A stretch of 64,000 nt of DNA from NCBI RefSeq assembly GCF_037042905.1, contig NC_087249.1:33681901-33745900 (forward strand). The letters are read 5' to 3'. This document shows, one piece after another, positions 47,561 through 62,800 of the stretch (within the stretch, counting starts at the first letter, position 1; every line of letters starts with the position of its first letter). This stretch comes from Lytechinus pictus. Its lineage: Eukaryota; Echinodermata; Echinoidea; Temnopleuroida; Toxopneustidae. The notes under the pieces are model-generated. The model was not told the origin of the DNA and did no database searches. It saw only the letters and a list, made by a program, of their open reading frames with translations. The translations under genes were made by a program, and so were the position numbers.

Positions 47561-50500
47561 GGGTGGGGTTTATATATATATTCAATGATCGCATTAAGAT
47601 GAAATAAAGTTACGCTGTCAATTCAAAGAGGCATATTAACCATGTTAACCAATCAATATTATAGATTCTTCAGCTTTCCTACCATTTCTTATCTTACAAA
47701 ATTTTGCATGTTAATCTTTTTATCAAGTTTTGGCTACTTACATTTATCAAGATACTGCTCAGGAAATACAGAATATTTTAGATCAACGGAAATAGTATCA
47801 TAGTTGAATTCACATGGAGCCAAAACCTAGGATCCTATGTGTCCGAAAAGCAATTAAATTTAAAGCATTACAGTATACAAGAAAAGGTTTTGAAGAAAAA
47901 AAAGATCACGAGAAGGAGTTTAAGTAAAGCGAAAATGAAGTAAAACCAATTTTCGTTGCAAAATTCGCCTGCTTCCTGGTCGAAAGTGCCCCTGTGTGGC
48001 GCACCATTTTGGAGAGGAAATGATTTGTTTATGCAAAACAGACTGTCATCTAATTTCGGAGTGTCAAGAGGGCGAACAAGCTAATATATCGCCCGATACT
48101 GACGGGGTGGTGATTTATGGTGCCCGTTAAGCTCAGAGGGGGGATTTACACATGAAAAATTGATTATCAATTGCTCTGTAAGGGATTTCTGCTAAATGTA
48201 GGGATGTCTGCCACTGACTGAAGAGCTGGCCTATACGAGTAAAGTATTCAAAATGGCAAATTACTCAAGCATCCAACCATACCTATCTACATCCGCCCCG
48301 AACATGAAAAGTTTTCTTTTTTTGGTGGTTTTAGATAATTTTACAGTAATCAACAACAAACAAATATATTTTTTAATAATCCCTGTCCTCGTTAAATAAT
48401 GCATCTAAAAACAATATTGTTTAGTTTTAAAATATTACCTTAGACGAATCGTTCACCTCTTCCAAGTAAAAACAATGATACATAGACAAGAAACTGCGTT
48501 TTTTTTCTTCAGTGCAATATTAAAAGTTTCATTATAAACTAATTTTTCTTTATGCCTTGGGCAGCACAAAAGATAAATAAAAAATAAATACTTTAAATTT
48601 GCTCACTCGTGGCTGATAAAAGATGTCAAATAAAATGTAGTCCCGCCAAATTTTGGTATGTGAATAGCCCCTCGCTCGTGGCGTGTGCGCGCTAGCTCGC
48701 ATGGGCGATTTGCATAAACATGCATGGCATCGTGGGTTGCCACCATGCAGAAAGTATACCATCTTCCGGATGAAGCAATCACAGAGTGACTGAGGCGGAG
48801 CAAAGATCATCAAACAACGTCCAGGGCCTTACTCGTCTTCTAACATCCCCCTCTGTTATCATCTTGTCAATAAAAAAAGAGAAAATCTTTTAAACAAAAC
48901 GAAGAGTTGACACTAAGATTAATTGACAAAGGTTGGAGCTTGCCATGGTGTTGATATTGATGTCACTTCAACAATATTTAATAGCATACAATACTGAAAA
49001 GAATACTGTGTACGGCTGTACGCATGTACAATGATCCTGACACCATTTTACAGAAGCATCGAAACGGCTAAAAAATCCTTCCCTGCAAACTGATAGTTTT
49101 GAATATCAAGCAAGTTTAATTGACTATTGCATATGCTTTGCCATCCTTTCGAAGAAGTTATAGGATTAAAATGTCAGCTTCTTTGGTTTTTTTTAAAGAA
49201 GGCTGAATAGAAAAAAAACTTAGTAAATAAGAATACTTAAGAAGTATTTCCTTTGGGCTGAATAATCGTTTTAATACAATCAGGCATGTGTATACGTGTT
49301 TTACAGATTTGGAACGCCCAATATCCAGTAATTCCGCAACATCAACAACCGCATCATTCTCTATAGAATACACGATGAGATTGAATAAAATGCCCTTTCA
49401 ATGGTGAACTTACAAAACTGTCGTTGATTTCTCTCCCTTTTCTTTTCTCTTTTTAAAATGGAATTCTCGGAGGAGGCTGATCGGTAGCAACGTTAAGTGT
49501 TTTTTTTTCATGGGATTACAACATGAAAGTGATCCCTCCAATTTGTTTAGGTTCCATTTTGGTTGTAAATGTCTGTATATACGATCTTGTTATCTGATAT
49601 TCTGAGAGAACAGTCCAAATTATTATATGTTTGAACGTTGTCGAGGATGTACCGCCGCCTGCCAAACTGAGCAGCTAGGGTTTTAGTCCTCCACTTTTTT
49701 CAAATGATTTGTCTTACACATCGAGCTTAAAATCATTCATCTGTATAATTTATATCAAGCTCAATAACTCTTCTTTTTAATCTTCAAATTTACACAGCAC
49801 TGAAAGTATTTCATTCTTTAAAAATTCGCCTGTAATTTCTCATTCTAGTGCTCAATGTGAATACGGCTTGCAAGATAGCCCTCGACAAAAATATGAAATA
49901 CATGGGAATAGGAACGTGTATGTAGATGATATTAAAGAAAGCAATTCAATTGCATGTTGATACTCAAATGTTAAAATTAAGGGAAATTGAAGAGGAAATA
50001 TATTGGAATACAGGAAACAGTTGGTTGGCAGTGTAATGAAATGCGTCTAATTTGGTTGTGAAGCTTCGCCAGCATTACGATTTTCCCTCTTTTTTGACAG
50101 AATCATTGGGTTGCCAAATTTGGATTTATAAAAGCGATACCAAGCGTAGCACAGTCCTGCCGATTATTAAGAATTTTGAATTACGCACTACATTAAACAA
50201 ACACAATAGTTTAACATAATTCTGGCGTGGGGGTGACATTGATGGTTCGCTGTATAGATTTCTTGACTTATGTTACAAAATCATGAAAAAAATTGAACTA
50301 AATTGGAGATTCAGAGAAGATATGTTCCAAAAGCCACGATAGTTGAAGATTAAGGAAGCGGTTCAGTTTACGGATAAAACACACTTATTTACACCACTTT
50401 TTTTAACAAACTAAAAAATAGTTATTAATTCATGTCATTCGCTAATTGATGTTGTATGTGTAACTCGTATCCAGTTTCGATTATAAATTGATAAAGCCAA

Positions 50501-53280
50501 ATAACCTTTCCAATCAGAAAATTGATTTTCTTTTTTTATTCAAAATGTTAATTCATTTCACGGCATTTCGTTCGCGTCAGCATGGTCAGACAACATAATT
50601 ATATGGAATTAGGAGTCCGTACATTTGTCATGCTTTGGGAATCCACTCGAGAAGAGAAACATTGTCATGACAAAGACAACATGTCTGGCACCGGACTACC
50701 ATTTAAGCCTGATTCAATTTTGCGCGGGAAAGAGGGTCGAAAGCGGAAATCATGGTGGAAATGAAAGATAGAGCGAAGTGACGACAAAAATGGGTCAAAA
50801 TGCGCGGTAATGTTCCAATTGTTCACACCTTAATCTCCTTTTGAAATATGAATTACAAATCACTACCGCTAGTTTTCTTGAATTGCAATGGAATAAACGC
50901 GGATATGAGACTAATCATTCGGCTAATGGAGTAATAGTCCAACGGCAGGTGTGCACCCGGTTGAGGTGAAAAAATTGGCAGAAAGAGGGAACATGTCGGT
51001 GAGTTTGAGATTTAAACAGTTTAAGAATAATAAATGATAATTTGACATCATGGAAATAAATGTATCATTTCGAATGCGTGTACATGTGCACTCCTCTTTG
51101 TCTGTAATACGCGCTTAATTGTGCTATCAACGCTGGCGAATGCAAATTCGTTGAAATTTTTAATTTCCGCGACTGAAAGTGAGTAAGTTGGTTTCTATCT
51201 CTGGGATTGGACTCACACGATGACAGCAGTTATTTTGAATTTTTTGCATACTTGTACATTTCTCGCTTGGCTGCAATACCCGATATTTACATTTGTCTAA
51301 AACAATATTGCTTTCTATATTTATGATGAGATACTCCAAATATCACTTTCGATCTTCAACAATATATCTGATTTTGAATGTATATTACCAAATTATAACT
51401 TGCATAATTTATTTCCCTAGATATTATTAACCTGAAAGATGAATAAGCTAAATTTATGAAAATAGCAACGGTTATGGGTTAGCAATAGTCAAAGCAACCA
51501 TATTTCACTCACTTTTTCAATACTGTTGCTACGATATTATAGACCAGATCTAGAACAGATGGTCGCTAGGATTTCAATTAACCATTTAACGTTTCAGTAA
51601 AACGATTGATCACCAATGATCAAAAGACTTCAATAAAAATAAGAGAATTTCAAAGCCAGTGTTACAGATATCTTATCACTGCATCTCCGTCAATAGCCTC
51701 TAGTCAGAGCCAATCGTTTCGCTAGGCGAATGGTGCGTGGTATTTTGTCGTTCGAGTCACGTGACGGTCTCGATAACGACCTTGACCACCGATGAGTAAA
51801 TATGAACTTCGAACAGAGTTCATGACCAAAATAGAACACATGCTGTCAATACGTTGGAAAAGTCCATGCTGGTTTTGAGATCAGCATCGTGAACTCAGAG
51901 TAAGGGTTTTAAAAACAGTAGGTATTTACTGTATACACGGCGCCACGGATAGACAAGAAAGTCGATTATGACGCCACCATACTATCTTTCGTCATAAATA
52001 GGCGCCACGCGACAGAGAAAGTGTGTGTGCGTGTGTGTATTGAAAAAAGTGCGTGTGTGTCAGAGAAAGAGGGGGGAGGGAAAAAGACATAGACATAAAT
52101 CATACTGTTTTTAATCTCTGTCATATTCAATACATGTAGATTAAATGACACAGAAATGAGAAGAGACTGTGAGAGATGGCTAAATTGGTATTGCTTTTGC
52201 ACTCTTCAAAAGGTGGGGTAAAACTAAATACAATATTTACGAAAGGGGGATATTTATCTTTGGTAAAATGTTAGGCAAGGAAAGTATATTTGAGATTCTT
52301 GAGTAAAATTGACACATCGTTGAATAAATTTTACAGCTAACCTAACGAGGTATTTGGCGATATTTTGTTGAATCTTATACTACCTTGCTGTCATAAGCAC
52401 TGTGTTCCCGTACCTTATTATTTTAAAGAACAGAATTATGCACAGAGGAGCAAGAAGTGTCTATTCTTATAAGAGGAAGAGCGTAAAAATAACGTTACAA
52501 TTTTCTTAGAACAAGAATAAAATCCCTTGCCCTGCGGTATAGTATTCCATTAGTGTCAATTCAATTGAAGTATCTACCCGATCACTGATTGAATAACGGA
52601 AGGAACACAGCGAAGACAAATTATGAGGAAGAAGAAACAAAGATCATAACTGCATAAATAAGAGACTGGGTTAAAATGTATCAATGCCTACTAAATCTAA
52701 AGTGACGCAAAAATAAAGATCTACATAGGACTTGCGTATGCGTTGACATTGATTTTGTGTTGGTTGCTATCATCTCCTAGTTCAATCAAGACCTGAATAT
52801 CTAGAGTTCATTACTTTAGTATTGCATAAGCATTATCATTTTGTAAGGTTTACTGTGCTATTGTTTTGGGGACCCAATTTGAAATAACAAAACATGGATG
52901 CTAGAAGGAATGTATACGAGTGACAGGTGAGTTGACTAGGTAGGTGGGAATGGCCATGATGGTGAGAGAGTGAAAGAGAGAGAAAGACAAACAGGATGGG
53001 AGTGAGAAGGAGCGAGATGGCATAAGATATTGGTGCAGAAAGTGAAGGAGAGAAAGAAGAAGAGGCAAGACCCATTTCTTTTCTTTGTAATATTCCCCTT
53101 GATATTTATTGTAAGCACTTGGATAGTAGAATTTACTGTCGGTTATGTTGTGTAGATTGCTTAGAGTTAGAGCATGTTCGGCGGAAAAAATGCTATATAA
53201 ATGCTTAATGTATGTATGTATAAGAGGGTAAGAAACGAAAGGTGAATTTTAAGAGCGAAGATGGATGGGGTGTTTTTATT
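47561..53280. other. Noncoding DNA, no gene seen
   Basis: Mostly unique AT-rich sequence. Simple repeats at about 52,018-52,075 (GT then GA-rich) and a purine-rich tract at 52,960-53,065. If the LRBA-like gene continues to the right this is part of a very long intron. Confidence 0.5.
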
Positions 53281-53282
53281 TT

Positions 53283-53480
53283 CGTTGTGGATGTGTGAGT
53301 GTATGAATAGGGTATGTGTGTGTTTGTGGGTGTGAGACAGAAATGTGTATTGTTTGTGCGCGCGCGTGTGTCTGTGTATTAGACATGTTTGCTTTATGTG
53401 TTTAAATGGAGGAGTGTGTGTTGGTGTGGATATGAAACAGAAAAGTGTTGTTGTGGTGTGGGGTGTATGTCTGTGTGTGT
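53283..53480. repeat. GT-rich simple repeat region
   Basis: Degenerate (gt)n over about 200 bp, including 'gtgcgcgcgcgtgtgtctgt'. Frames across it are shadows. Confidence 0.8.
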
Positions 53481-53884
53481 CGAGGAGTAATTTAGTTCAA
53501 ACATTACGCACTGACAGTTGTATTGTCAGTCCTCGGATGTGTATCTTGCGAACACGAATGGAACGTTGACGAATACATGGAATATTTCACACAGCGTGTG
53601 CGTTCCGAACATAGATATACACATATCATGCATTTGTTTACATCCATGATCTGCAGCACTGCGATCACTTCCATAATGAAATACTTATATGACACCACGA
53701 TAACTCATTTAACATGCAGACACCTTAGGAAAAAATTACAATGATGTGTGTGCGTGTATGTGTGTTTTATTGTTTAAATTGACATCATTTGGTAGATCAT
53801 CAACTAGAACGGTATTATTTTTCTTTAAACAGTACAATGATGTTTGGTATATTCATTTATCGCTCCTTCTCTCATCTCTCTTCA

Positions 53885-54130
53885 AGCAGGGTTGATTCTC
53901 TCATCTCAATGACACGTACTACAGGCGTGTCATCCACGGTACGGCAGCCGGTGAGTTGATCCTTGTCCATTACAGTGGGACAGGTGGTGTCGAGCACCCT
54001 GTCATCCCCGCCATCGTGCCCAAACCAGGTCGAAATTGAATTATCATCAAGGTGGTGACAATGGTGTTCTCGATATCCATACCGCCAAAAGGAGGAGCCG
54101 CGTGAGAGATCTCACCGATATCAGTGTACG
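53885..54130. other. GC-richer exon-like island, strand uncertain
   Basis: The + strand reads SHLNDTYYRRVIHGTAAG and ELILVHYSGTGGVEHPV before a stop, with a TGA just upstream and a plausible acceptor 'cttcaagcag'. The minus strand also reads open with TVDDTPVVRVIEM. Neither matches a family I recognise. It could be an exon, an old gene fragment or chance. Confidence 0.25.
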
Positions 54131-56571
54131 AAAATAAAAATGTGCCCTATGCTAACTATTTATATAGCTGAGAATGAAGGTATATATAAGTATTTGTAGC
54201 AAATCTCCACGTCATAACGGGACAGGTATCTCTCTGGTGAAAAAATGGCCTCCAGAGTTTTTTAATGCGACGTAAAAGAAGTCCTTAATATAATGAAAAC
54301 CCAATTAACCCGAAAGCGCGAATACAAATTTCATGCCATGGGTATATGTGGGTGTGGGTGTGTGCGCGCGTTTGGATAGGTGCGTGTTGAGGTTCGTGGA
54401 AACCTGTAGACCATAGACACGATGGAGGTAAAAATGGTGAGAACATGACCATACGCAAGAGTTTTCACGCGGGAGGGGAGGGGGTAGGTAAAATGTTCAG
54501 GATTCTTCAAAGGCACCCCCTAATTGCCAAATACCATGATGACCATACCTAAGAATATGTCATCGAAGTATCTTAAAACTATCGAAGGTGAATACAAAAC
54601 ATGCATGGATTGTCTAATTAGGGGCTTCGAAGATCAGGCTAAAATTGTATATGATTGACTTTTTCACAATGTTCCGATCCTATAACTTTGTAATAGAGAG
54701 GACCACCCCCAAACCATGGATCTTCGGTAGCCGACACCCTTCTTCAGTTCATCGCATGATTAGACAGGTTCAATGTCTGGCAGTACCTCAGAGCATACTG
54801 ATTGGTTGGAGTCACATCTTTATTCGACCAAATCAAATTCTACTAACTGAACCGGAAACCGAATTATTGCCGTCTATTCGGGGATTACTTCGACCAATTC
54901 GAGTCACTTTTAATGCTATGATTTGGCCGTGACGAGTGATGGATGCGTGCACACTGGAAGTGATACCTAAGCACTCGACGCACACACCTGATCCGCGAGG
55001 CGTTATTTAGCATCTATGAACTACAATGTATCTTTCAATAATGAAGCATGTAGTCTGGATGATGAGGATAGATGATATATCGCGTTTATTTCGGAAATAT
55101 CACGGATCGGTTCAAATGACTGGACACGCTTTATTTAGATTTGATGACAGATACGAGCGAAGAGATATAATCTCACGATTCACATCGCCAATTGGGTGTG
55201 GTCACCCTGAATATCACGCCCGTCTTGAAACGGAATAAAAGTTATGGACTCAGATCTTTGGTCATCATCCCCCTCATTGCAGAATGAAAATCGAGTGGTT
55301 TTGATGAACGTTTAGAAAAAGCGAAATGTTAATTTTTCATACGGTTCACTGCCAACAATCAATTGCGGACCCCCAGTCTTAACACTTTTTGCCGTTGTAA
55401 CTTGTTTATAATTTGTTGATTGTTATAAGTAATATCAATTGCATATAAATTCATTACCATCATAATCAAATATATTTTTAATACTTGCAATGTCTTTTCA
55501 TTAATAATGAATGAAAACAAACACACATTCTCACTTCCGAATTCAAATCTGTCCCCTAAAAAGAGACCGAAACTATCAAACTTGGTGATATTCACACATT
55601 TCCCTTGGATGAAACTCTCTCAGACAAATGTTTCTCAGACAGAAACAATTACAGCTCATTCTAAAGCACTCACACGTTCAGACAAATTGCATTTGAGGCT
55701 CTTCTACACCTAACGAGCTGCTAATTCCAATCACATTGGACTCGACCTGAGTCATCATTTGGTCATGAAACATCCAATTCGCTCAGATCATTGCACTTTA
55801 TATTAAACGATGGAGATGGGAGGGTGTTGTTTATACAGTTTCTGTTTTTTTCCTAGTCCTAAAACGAAATACATGAATATATCATAATTTACTTTTCAAA
55901 CTTCCAACAAAATTTAATGAGTGACATTCCGAAAAAATAGTGATTGTCACTGACTACAGAATTATTAGCTAGAGAAATATGACAACATTTGCATCTGCTC
56001 TGTCATGCTCCCAAGAAAAGTGAAGAGCATAATAACGATACCACCAGAAGGTCGTGATGACGTGAAATCAGATCACGACCCCAAAAAATACTGTTGAACA
56101 TTTCGCTGATTTCAGTATACTACTATATTACACCAACTAAAGGAAGTTTGAAATCACATCTATCGTATCATGGACATGAATAAATATCCTTGGCACGCAC
56201 GGATGCGTGATGCTTATAGGACGTTTCTGCACGGATACAATGTGCGATATAAGCTAAGGGCGTTTTGCGCCACTGTGACGATTTTATTTCTATTTGGTCT
56301 AATAGTAAAAGCCTTCTATGTTCCGTCAACACTCTTTACTTCTCTACGTCTCAAATGTTTCCAAGTGCCGTCCTCAATCTAACAGACGCCGGTGTTTAGA
56401 TGAGTGCGTCGTCGTTTTTCATTAGCGTTCGATTTATGAGTACACGTGTTTATATTTTCATTACAACATCATCCGAGGAAAGACGAATCCTTTCCTTCAC
56501 TACACTTTCACGGTCTTGTACAATGATACGAGATTATTTCCCTGAACTGGTGAAAGCCATTTTCATGATGT
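54131..56571. other. Noncoding DNA, no gene seen
   Basis: No motif-bearing frame. A short GT-rich run is at about 54,343-54,372. Confidence 0.5.
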
Positions 56572-56848
56572 CTGGGTCCCGTCTAACAAGGAGTTACGAT
56601 TGATCCAATCAATCGTAACTCTATGGAAATCCATCGGTGTCATAATTTTTATACAGGAAATTTGCAAAATGTCATCTGTAAACAAAGGAGAACACGCTAA
56701 ATTGTCAAGAAATCAATGAATTTATGGATATACATTCATATCTAGAATTTTTTTTGAACAAATATGTAATTTATATGTAGACTTTGCTGGCTTTCCATAG
56801 TTGCGATTGATCGAATCGATCGCAACTCTTTCTAATACGGGGCCCTGG
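56572..56848. mobile_element. Fold-back element with nested palindromes
   Basis: Each arm holds an inner palindrome ('agttacgattgatccaatca' continuing to 'atcgtaact' at 56,592-56,621; 'agttgcgattgatcgaatcg' at 56,799-56,827), and the arms mirror each other from 'ctgggtcccgt' to 'acggggccctgg'. Related to the element at 10,835. Confidence 0.8.
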
Positions 56849-59800
56849 TCTCATGGCGACAATATACAAGGCCTATATCTCTACAAGAAAATATTTCAAG
56901 GATTTTGAAAATTAAATACCAGTATATCAAAAAATATGTAGGCCAACATCCTTTTCTCCATTTTAAGCAAGCAAGCAGGCGAGCAACATAAAACTATTCG
57001 CTTGATTTATCACTTGGACATGTTGGAACTTCCATAGTCCTGATTCATAAACGCTCAGATTAGGACCTTTTCTTTAGATTTATACATACCAGGGTGAATC
57101 CGATATCTATCCCCAATAAAAATAATTTCAAATAATCACTGAGGTAAAAAGTAGAAATATTATTGAATTCAAATAACGTTATTCGTATTTACATAAATAT
57201 TACTGTAATTGGTAAAAAATTTGGTATAAAATATGACATACATCATGATTGATCTTTTCGATACAAACTAACCAATTCATTTTGTAAATTTTTTGGGTCG
57301 GGTGGATACATTTTATTTTACCAATTATTTATCGTAAAAGTTTAGAGACAAACACCGGATTGGATCCTGTGAACGGTGATTTAAGCAGTTGCGCATGCTC
57401 ACAGCCAATAAATTTGTTAAGTTTTCTCGCGTTGAAAACCTAAGTGGGAATCGGAGCTTGATATTTAGAACGTAGGTAAGCACTCTGAATCCACTTCTCG
57501 ATTGAGTTGTTTGTTTTCGGCTATAAATGGCGCGTCCAACCACGATCATAATAAACCATCTTGCACGTCCTATATAGCCTCCACGAAATTGTGATATACT
57601 ACCGGAGAATGTATACAAGCATACAAAATAGGGCGTAGGATCGACAGAGTAAGCGAATAAGGACATAAAGAAGAGCTCCTTCTCAAACGCTTTCCTGATA
57701 AATACAAGAAGAGGAACTAACCTAAAATTAGAAGTAAAAAATCAATTTGAGAAGACAAAACAAAAATTAATAATTACTACTTTAACAATGTGATTCTTTT
57801 TAACGCGAATTGAGAAAGGCAAGTAATTTTAAGAATGAAAAGCAAATCCTAAACGTGGCGTGAGAATTTGTCTATCTTCAACTTTCAAATACATACGACA
57901 CTTAAAAAAGAAAATACCTAACGAAATACGCTGCTTTTCAGACTAAGGTCAGAAACCTTTTCATTTCCCCTTTCTCTTCCCTTTTTATTTATCAAATAAC
58001 TGTTCACTTTGATTTTGATGTAATATCTATAGCAAGATGTCATTGACATTGGTCAAAGGGTTGAGCTATCACATCTCAATTCTGGTGGAAAGATATACAA
58101 GTAAGCTTTGTTGTTGTGCCCACACGTAAACTTTAAATCACCCTACGATCCCCTATGACACATTTATCAATATAATTTCCAGCCCAAATGATTCAATAAA
58201 TCATATTTTATCTGCGCTCAGAGATTGCTGTACCGCGCTGCCCGCCATTTTTCTATTAGTGAGACCTGTTCACATTCATCGTTGAAAGTTCTGGGGATGC
58301 AGACCAGCACCAGTCAATGACCCAACATCTCATTACGCTGGATGTAAGTAGTCGTAGCACTCTCCAACTCCGAAATCCAGGTATGTGCATCAATATTGGC
58401 AAGGGTAAAAGTAAGACATTGCAATTTTTTTTTAAACCGCAACTTACAATTTGTAAATTCTGTCGGCTTTGATAATAATTGAAGAGCGCCACCCAGTGAT
58501 GAGCTAATTACAGCCCGTATTTTACTCCCGTTTCTCATTCGTCACATTCAATTTCAGTCATCAGACATCACATTTTCGGTATAACCCAATGAAATATCAA
58601 AGTTCTTTTTTCTTATCACCATCACATTAATATTTTCATGATAATGCGAAGGAATATAATTCATGTTCCTTTATGATTTCATTTCGTCATTTCACACATC
58701 CAATCGTATTTCTTTGTCCTGTTTTTTAAAATCTGGTTTACTTAATATCATCAGATTAAAAAAAAACTTTATTACTCATTTACGGTGCACTGTTAACTAT
58801 AGTAATTCTCTCTTCTCGATTCCTACATTTTCCAATGTTCCCTATTGTCCACATGACCCAACTATGACCCGGTCATTGCAATAGAGGTAATAATTCCCCG
58901 ACAATAAATCAATTAGGATTTCAATTTCAAAGCTCACTCTGTCTACTGCGTCGCTCATGTCCAATATTACGTCCAGCCCTCGCAAAGGAGAAGCCCTTTC
59001 CGAATGCTACTTGTTTCATTTACTTGCCAATAATGAATCACTATGTGGCATGGTCAGGCTAAGGAAAAGAGAACTATGGATTGCGATTTATCATACTTCA
59101 GCAGATAAGCCAAAACTTCCTCTCCGCCACAGTGTCCATCAGATGCTGTTGTCCTCCCTCAGGCAATATCCTCATCCTTCGGTCAGACTTTGAGGAGGCG
59201 GGGTTGGTCAAGTAGTGGTATAGGCCCTTAAAAGCATTATCAAGTTTCAGTATATATGATAATCCATGGAGGTAGAAAGAAATTACCGTTAATTTTCAGT
59301 TCTAATTTATTTTCAGATCAAAATGATGCAAAATGATATATAACTTTAATAGGTAAAACTAAAAATGTAAATACTTGAATTATGTTTGTTTCATTGTTTC
59401 AATTCATTATTATAATAATAAATCTTATTTTGGGGTTGGGGTAGTAAACCACCCTTCACACATGAATATGACAGAAATTTCGCAATATTCTTATCTCATC
59501 AACTGTGACATTAAAATGGGGGAGACCGTTCCTGTACCCCTTCGCATCGAACAGGTTGGTTGTTGATGCTGGTACCCTTCATGAAGTGTGGCATACGATT
59601 GCCCGAGGGTAGTCATCTCGACTTAACACTCGTCAATTGTTATCATTCACAGCCATCACCATCCCATCGCGTAAAACTGACCTTTGTAAGGACACTGGTC
59701 AAGATACTGGTCAGCACTAGGAGAGGAACAACAAAAACAGAGAATACCCCTTCCTCCCCATCCCTCTCCCGCCCTTTAAACCTGTAACAGTCGGCCCCAT

Positions 59801-62800
59801 AAGTTTAAATGTTTTCATATATTTGTGTTTGCTTTTTGCAGTTTTTCCTTACAAGACAAGCGAGTTCTTAGTTGCATAGTTATGATTACATCATTGGTAC
59901 CATATCTTTTGATTTTTCATCGGTTTATCACCTTCCCGAGAATGTTTTAATACGACCTGAATGACCTGAAATAAAATAAAAAATACATACGAAAGCGTTA
60001 AACATATCAACAATTAAGTTTGTACGTATAGTCAATAATAATCCGTATTACTCTTCACCAAGATACAATCATTCTAGTCGATGTGAAATTGATTACGACG
60101 CGACTGTTGCGTAATCAATCCTAGACATCCAGGCCCTATGCATTTTTTTTAATATTCCATAAAATCAAATATAACAACAAAAGTCTCTGTTCTCACATGC
60201 ACTTTATATTACGAAAAGCTCTACGGGTGTCTGGTATAACATAACATCTTTTTCGATTGCATTGTGCTTGTTATATCTACTCCAGTGCGCTAAAAGCCCC
60301 CTTAACAATGTGCCCTAATTACAATCATTGATGTGATGGTCATCGAAACATGGTCCTTGTCTTGTTGCCGAGTGGGTCCTCCGATATGCTCATCGTTAAT
60401 GAGAATGATGAATGTCCAGTGGATGCAAGATATTAATCAAACAGTATGTTCATGTCTTTGATGTTCCCGCGGTTTCGTCATGGAAAGAAGCGCCTGATGC
60501 ATTTTCTTGTAGTTTTTCCCCCTTTATTACAGTGTGTAAATGAGGAGTGGTTATTATCGCAAAAGACAATTATTATGATAGAAACGCCACCTTCACATTA
60601 GAAGATTGCCTTCAGGCATGTCCTTCTTGAATGGTACCAAACTGGCATGACTTGTTACAAAAGAGATTCCTTAATAAACACTTGTGTACTAAACTCACAT
60701 TGGTTAACACAAGCACAAAGAAGTAATTATGTACACAAGAATCCATAAGTGGATTACATCACTATTTTATGAAATATGAAATGTCTTGCCATAATTATAT
60801 TACGAAATTTGTCCAGAATAAAGGCAAAATATCGCATTCGAAACAAATACAATATTTTCCACCACCATCAATATTAAAATACTGTGTATGAAGTTTCTCC
60901 TTGTAAGTTAAAAAACTTCATTTTCTTATAAAGGCTAATTATCACAGCTGTCTTTTTAACTTTTTAATGTACTATGTTTATCATATTATGTTTTTAGATT
61001 TCTATTATGATTTATTTGCAGTAAACTTTCCCTCCCATTTTCGTTTTTCTTTAACCCCGAAACACCACCTGCTATAATTCAGACAATATTCCTTCCATAT
61101 TTTACCTCTCACTTGGAAAGGCCAGTGCAATTGTAGCAGATGGGTCCTTTAATCGGTATACTTTGAATCCCAAATCTTTCGAATAAAATCCCATGTCGAC
61201 GTCGTGGGCTCCCTTCACACAAGGACAGGGTGAGGGCCTATTCAATGACATGAAGAAGAAGACTAATGATATCAAGGATTTTTGGATAATAGAAGGAAAG
61301 ACCGATCAGTAGTTTGATAATTACGAATGATAACAATTTCTGAAGAGATGAGGGTCCAAAGGAATCCAGTATAATAAAGTTAAAACATAATGACTGAACT
61401 GACGTAGAGGGATGAGAATCGCCAATTGGCCCCCTTTCATTACATCTCAAGACGTTGAAATATAAATTACTGCTTACAATGTACACTATTCATAAAAAAA
61501 ATGATCGGTAAAGACTGGCGGCTGCTGTGCAAACTGTGAAACTATTACTAATGGTTTCAAACAAGACAAGTTTGAAATGTTAATGTTTTTTATCATCTCA
61601 TTTATTGACAATTTGTATATATTTATTTATGTATTCTTTATTCCATTATTATTCTTTTTTTTCGGGGGGGGGGTGAGGGGTATCCGGAAAATATCATTTA
61701 TCTTAATTTACATTTAAGAATTTTCAGAGCCCTTCTAAACCAAAGGGCTTAATTGTACTATCTCAACCATGGAAACTCCTTTTTGAATTACAAAATACGA
61801 AAATATGTAGACCTGGATGTGGTCCAGGACCCCGACCAGGACTAGGATATATCAGCTATGCGTTTGAACCATGGATGACCGCTTTCTGACTGGCGTGCTC
61901 TGATTGACAGGGGTCCAGGGCACTATTTTAAAGATAGGTCCATCTTTAGTAGACAGATAGGATTCCCAAGCTACTCAGCCAGCCGGGCGCCGAGGCATGA
62001 ATGAAGATTACTTCCACGTCAAGAAACCCGTATGTGTGTTGTGACGGGATTGAAGGGTGGATTGCAGAGCAAGGGGTAGGGATCACCGTCAGGGATATAA
62101 AGGACTATTCCCCTCCACCGAGGGCGATATGAATTACATGTACACATGAAATACCTACCATCTCATGACAAGGGTGGGACCCCCCAGCCAAAATGACTAA
62201 CTACAAATTCTAAAACAATCATGGTTGCAGTACCAAAAAACGTCTTGGTTATAGAAAGCATTGACTTAAGAAACTTTGTTTGTGTGTATGGTAACATTCT
62301 GGCGGACTACGGACGCTTTTAAAGTTAACCAGGGTTAACAAAGTGGTTAAAAAGTGGATATGTAAATTGTTTTAAAATGACAGACATCCAGTGTGTGCTG
62401 GTTGTTTCTCCTATTTTATTTGCAATATGAATTACAACTGTATATGCATTTTAACTGTTAGTCTAAGAAGTTTCAGTCACTTAGAATCTGTTTCACTATA
62501 CATTTTACCCATGCAAGATAAATAACAGAAGAGGAAAGTAAAACTCCCGTAAGAATACCTCGATATAAGAAAAAGATGATGACATTACGAAGGCCAGGTC
62601 GACAGCTTAAATCAACACGTATACAAAACGCTATCAACAGTACGACAAAAGTCACAAAAGCTGCATCGCTTTCGCTGTCAAATGGCGCTAATGATTGCCA
62701 TTGTTGGCACGGCACTGTCTGCTTATCTTTCAAAGCCATACTACTCAATAAACTATTCATCATTAGGCCTACATCTCCACCCTAAACGAGGGTATTGGGT

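Noticed and set aside
54645..54932. 95-codon + strand ORF
   Set aside because: No recognisable motif or splice context; length is within chance for this window.
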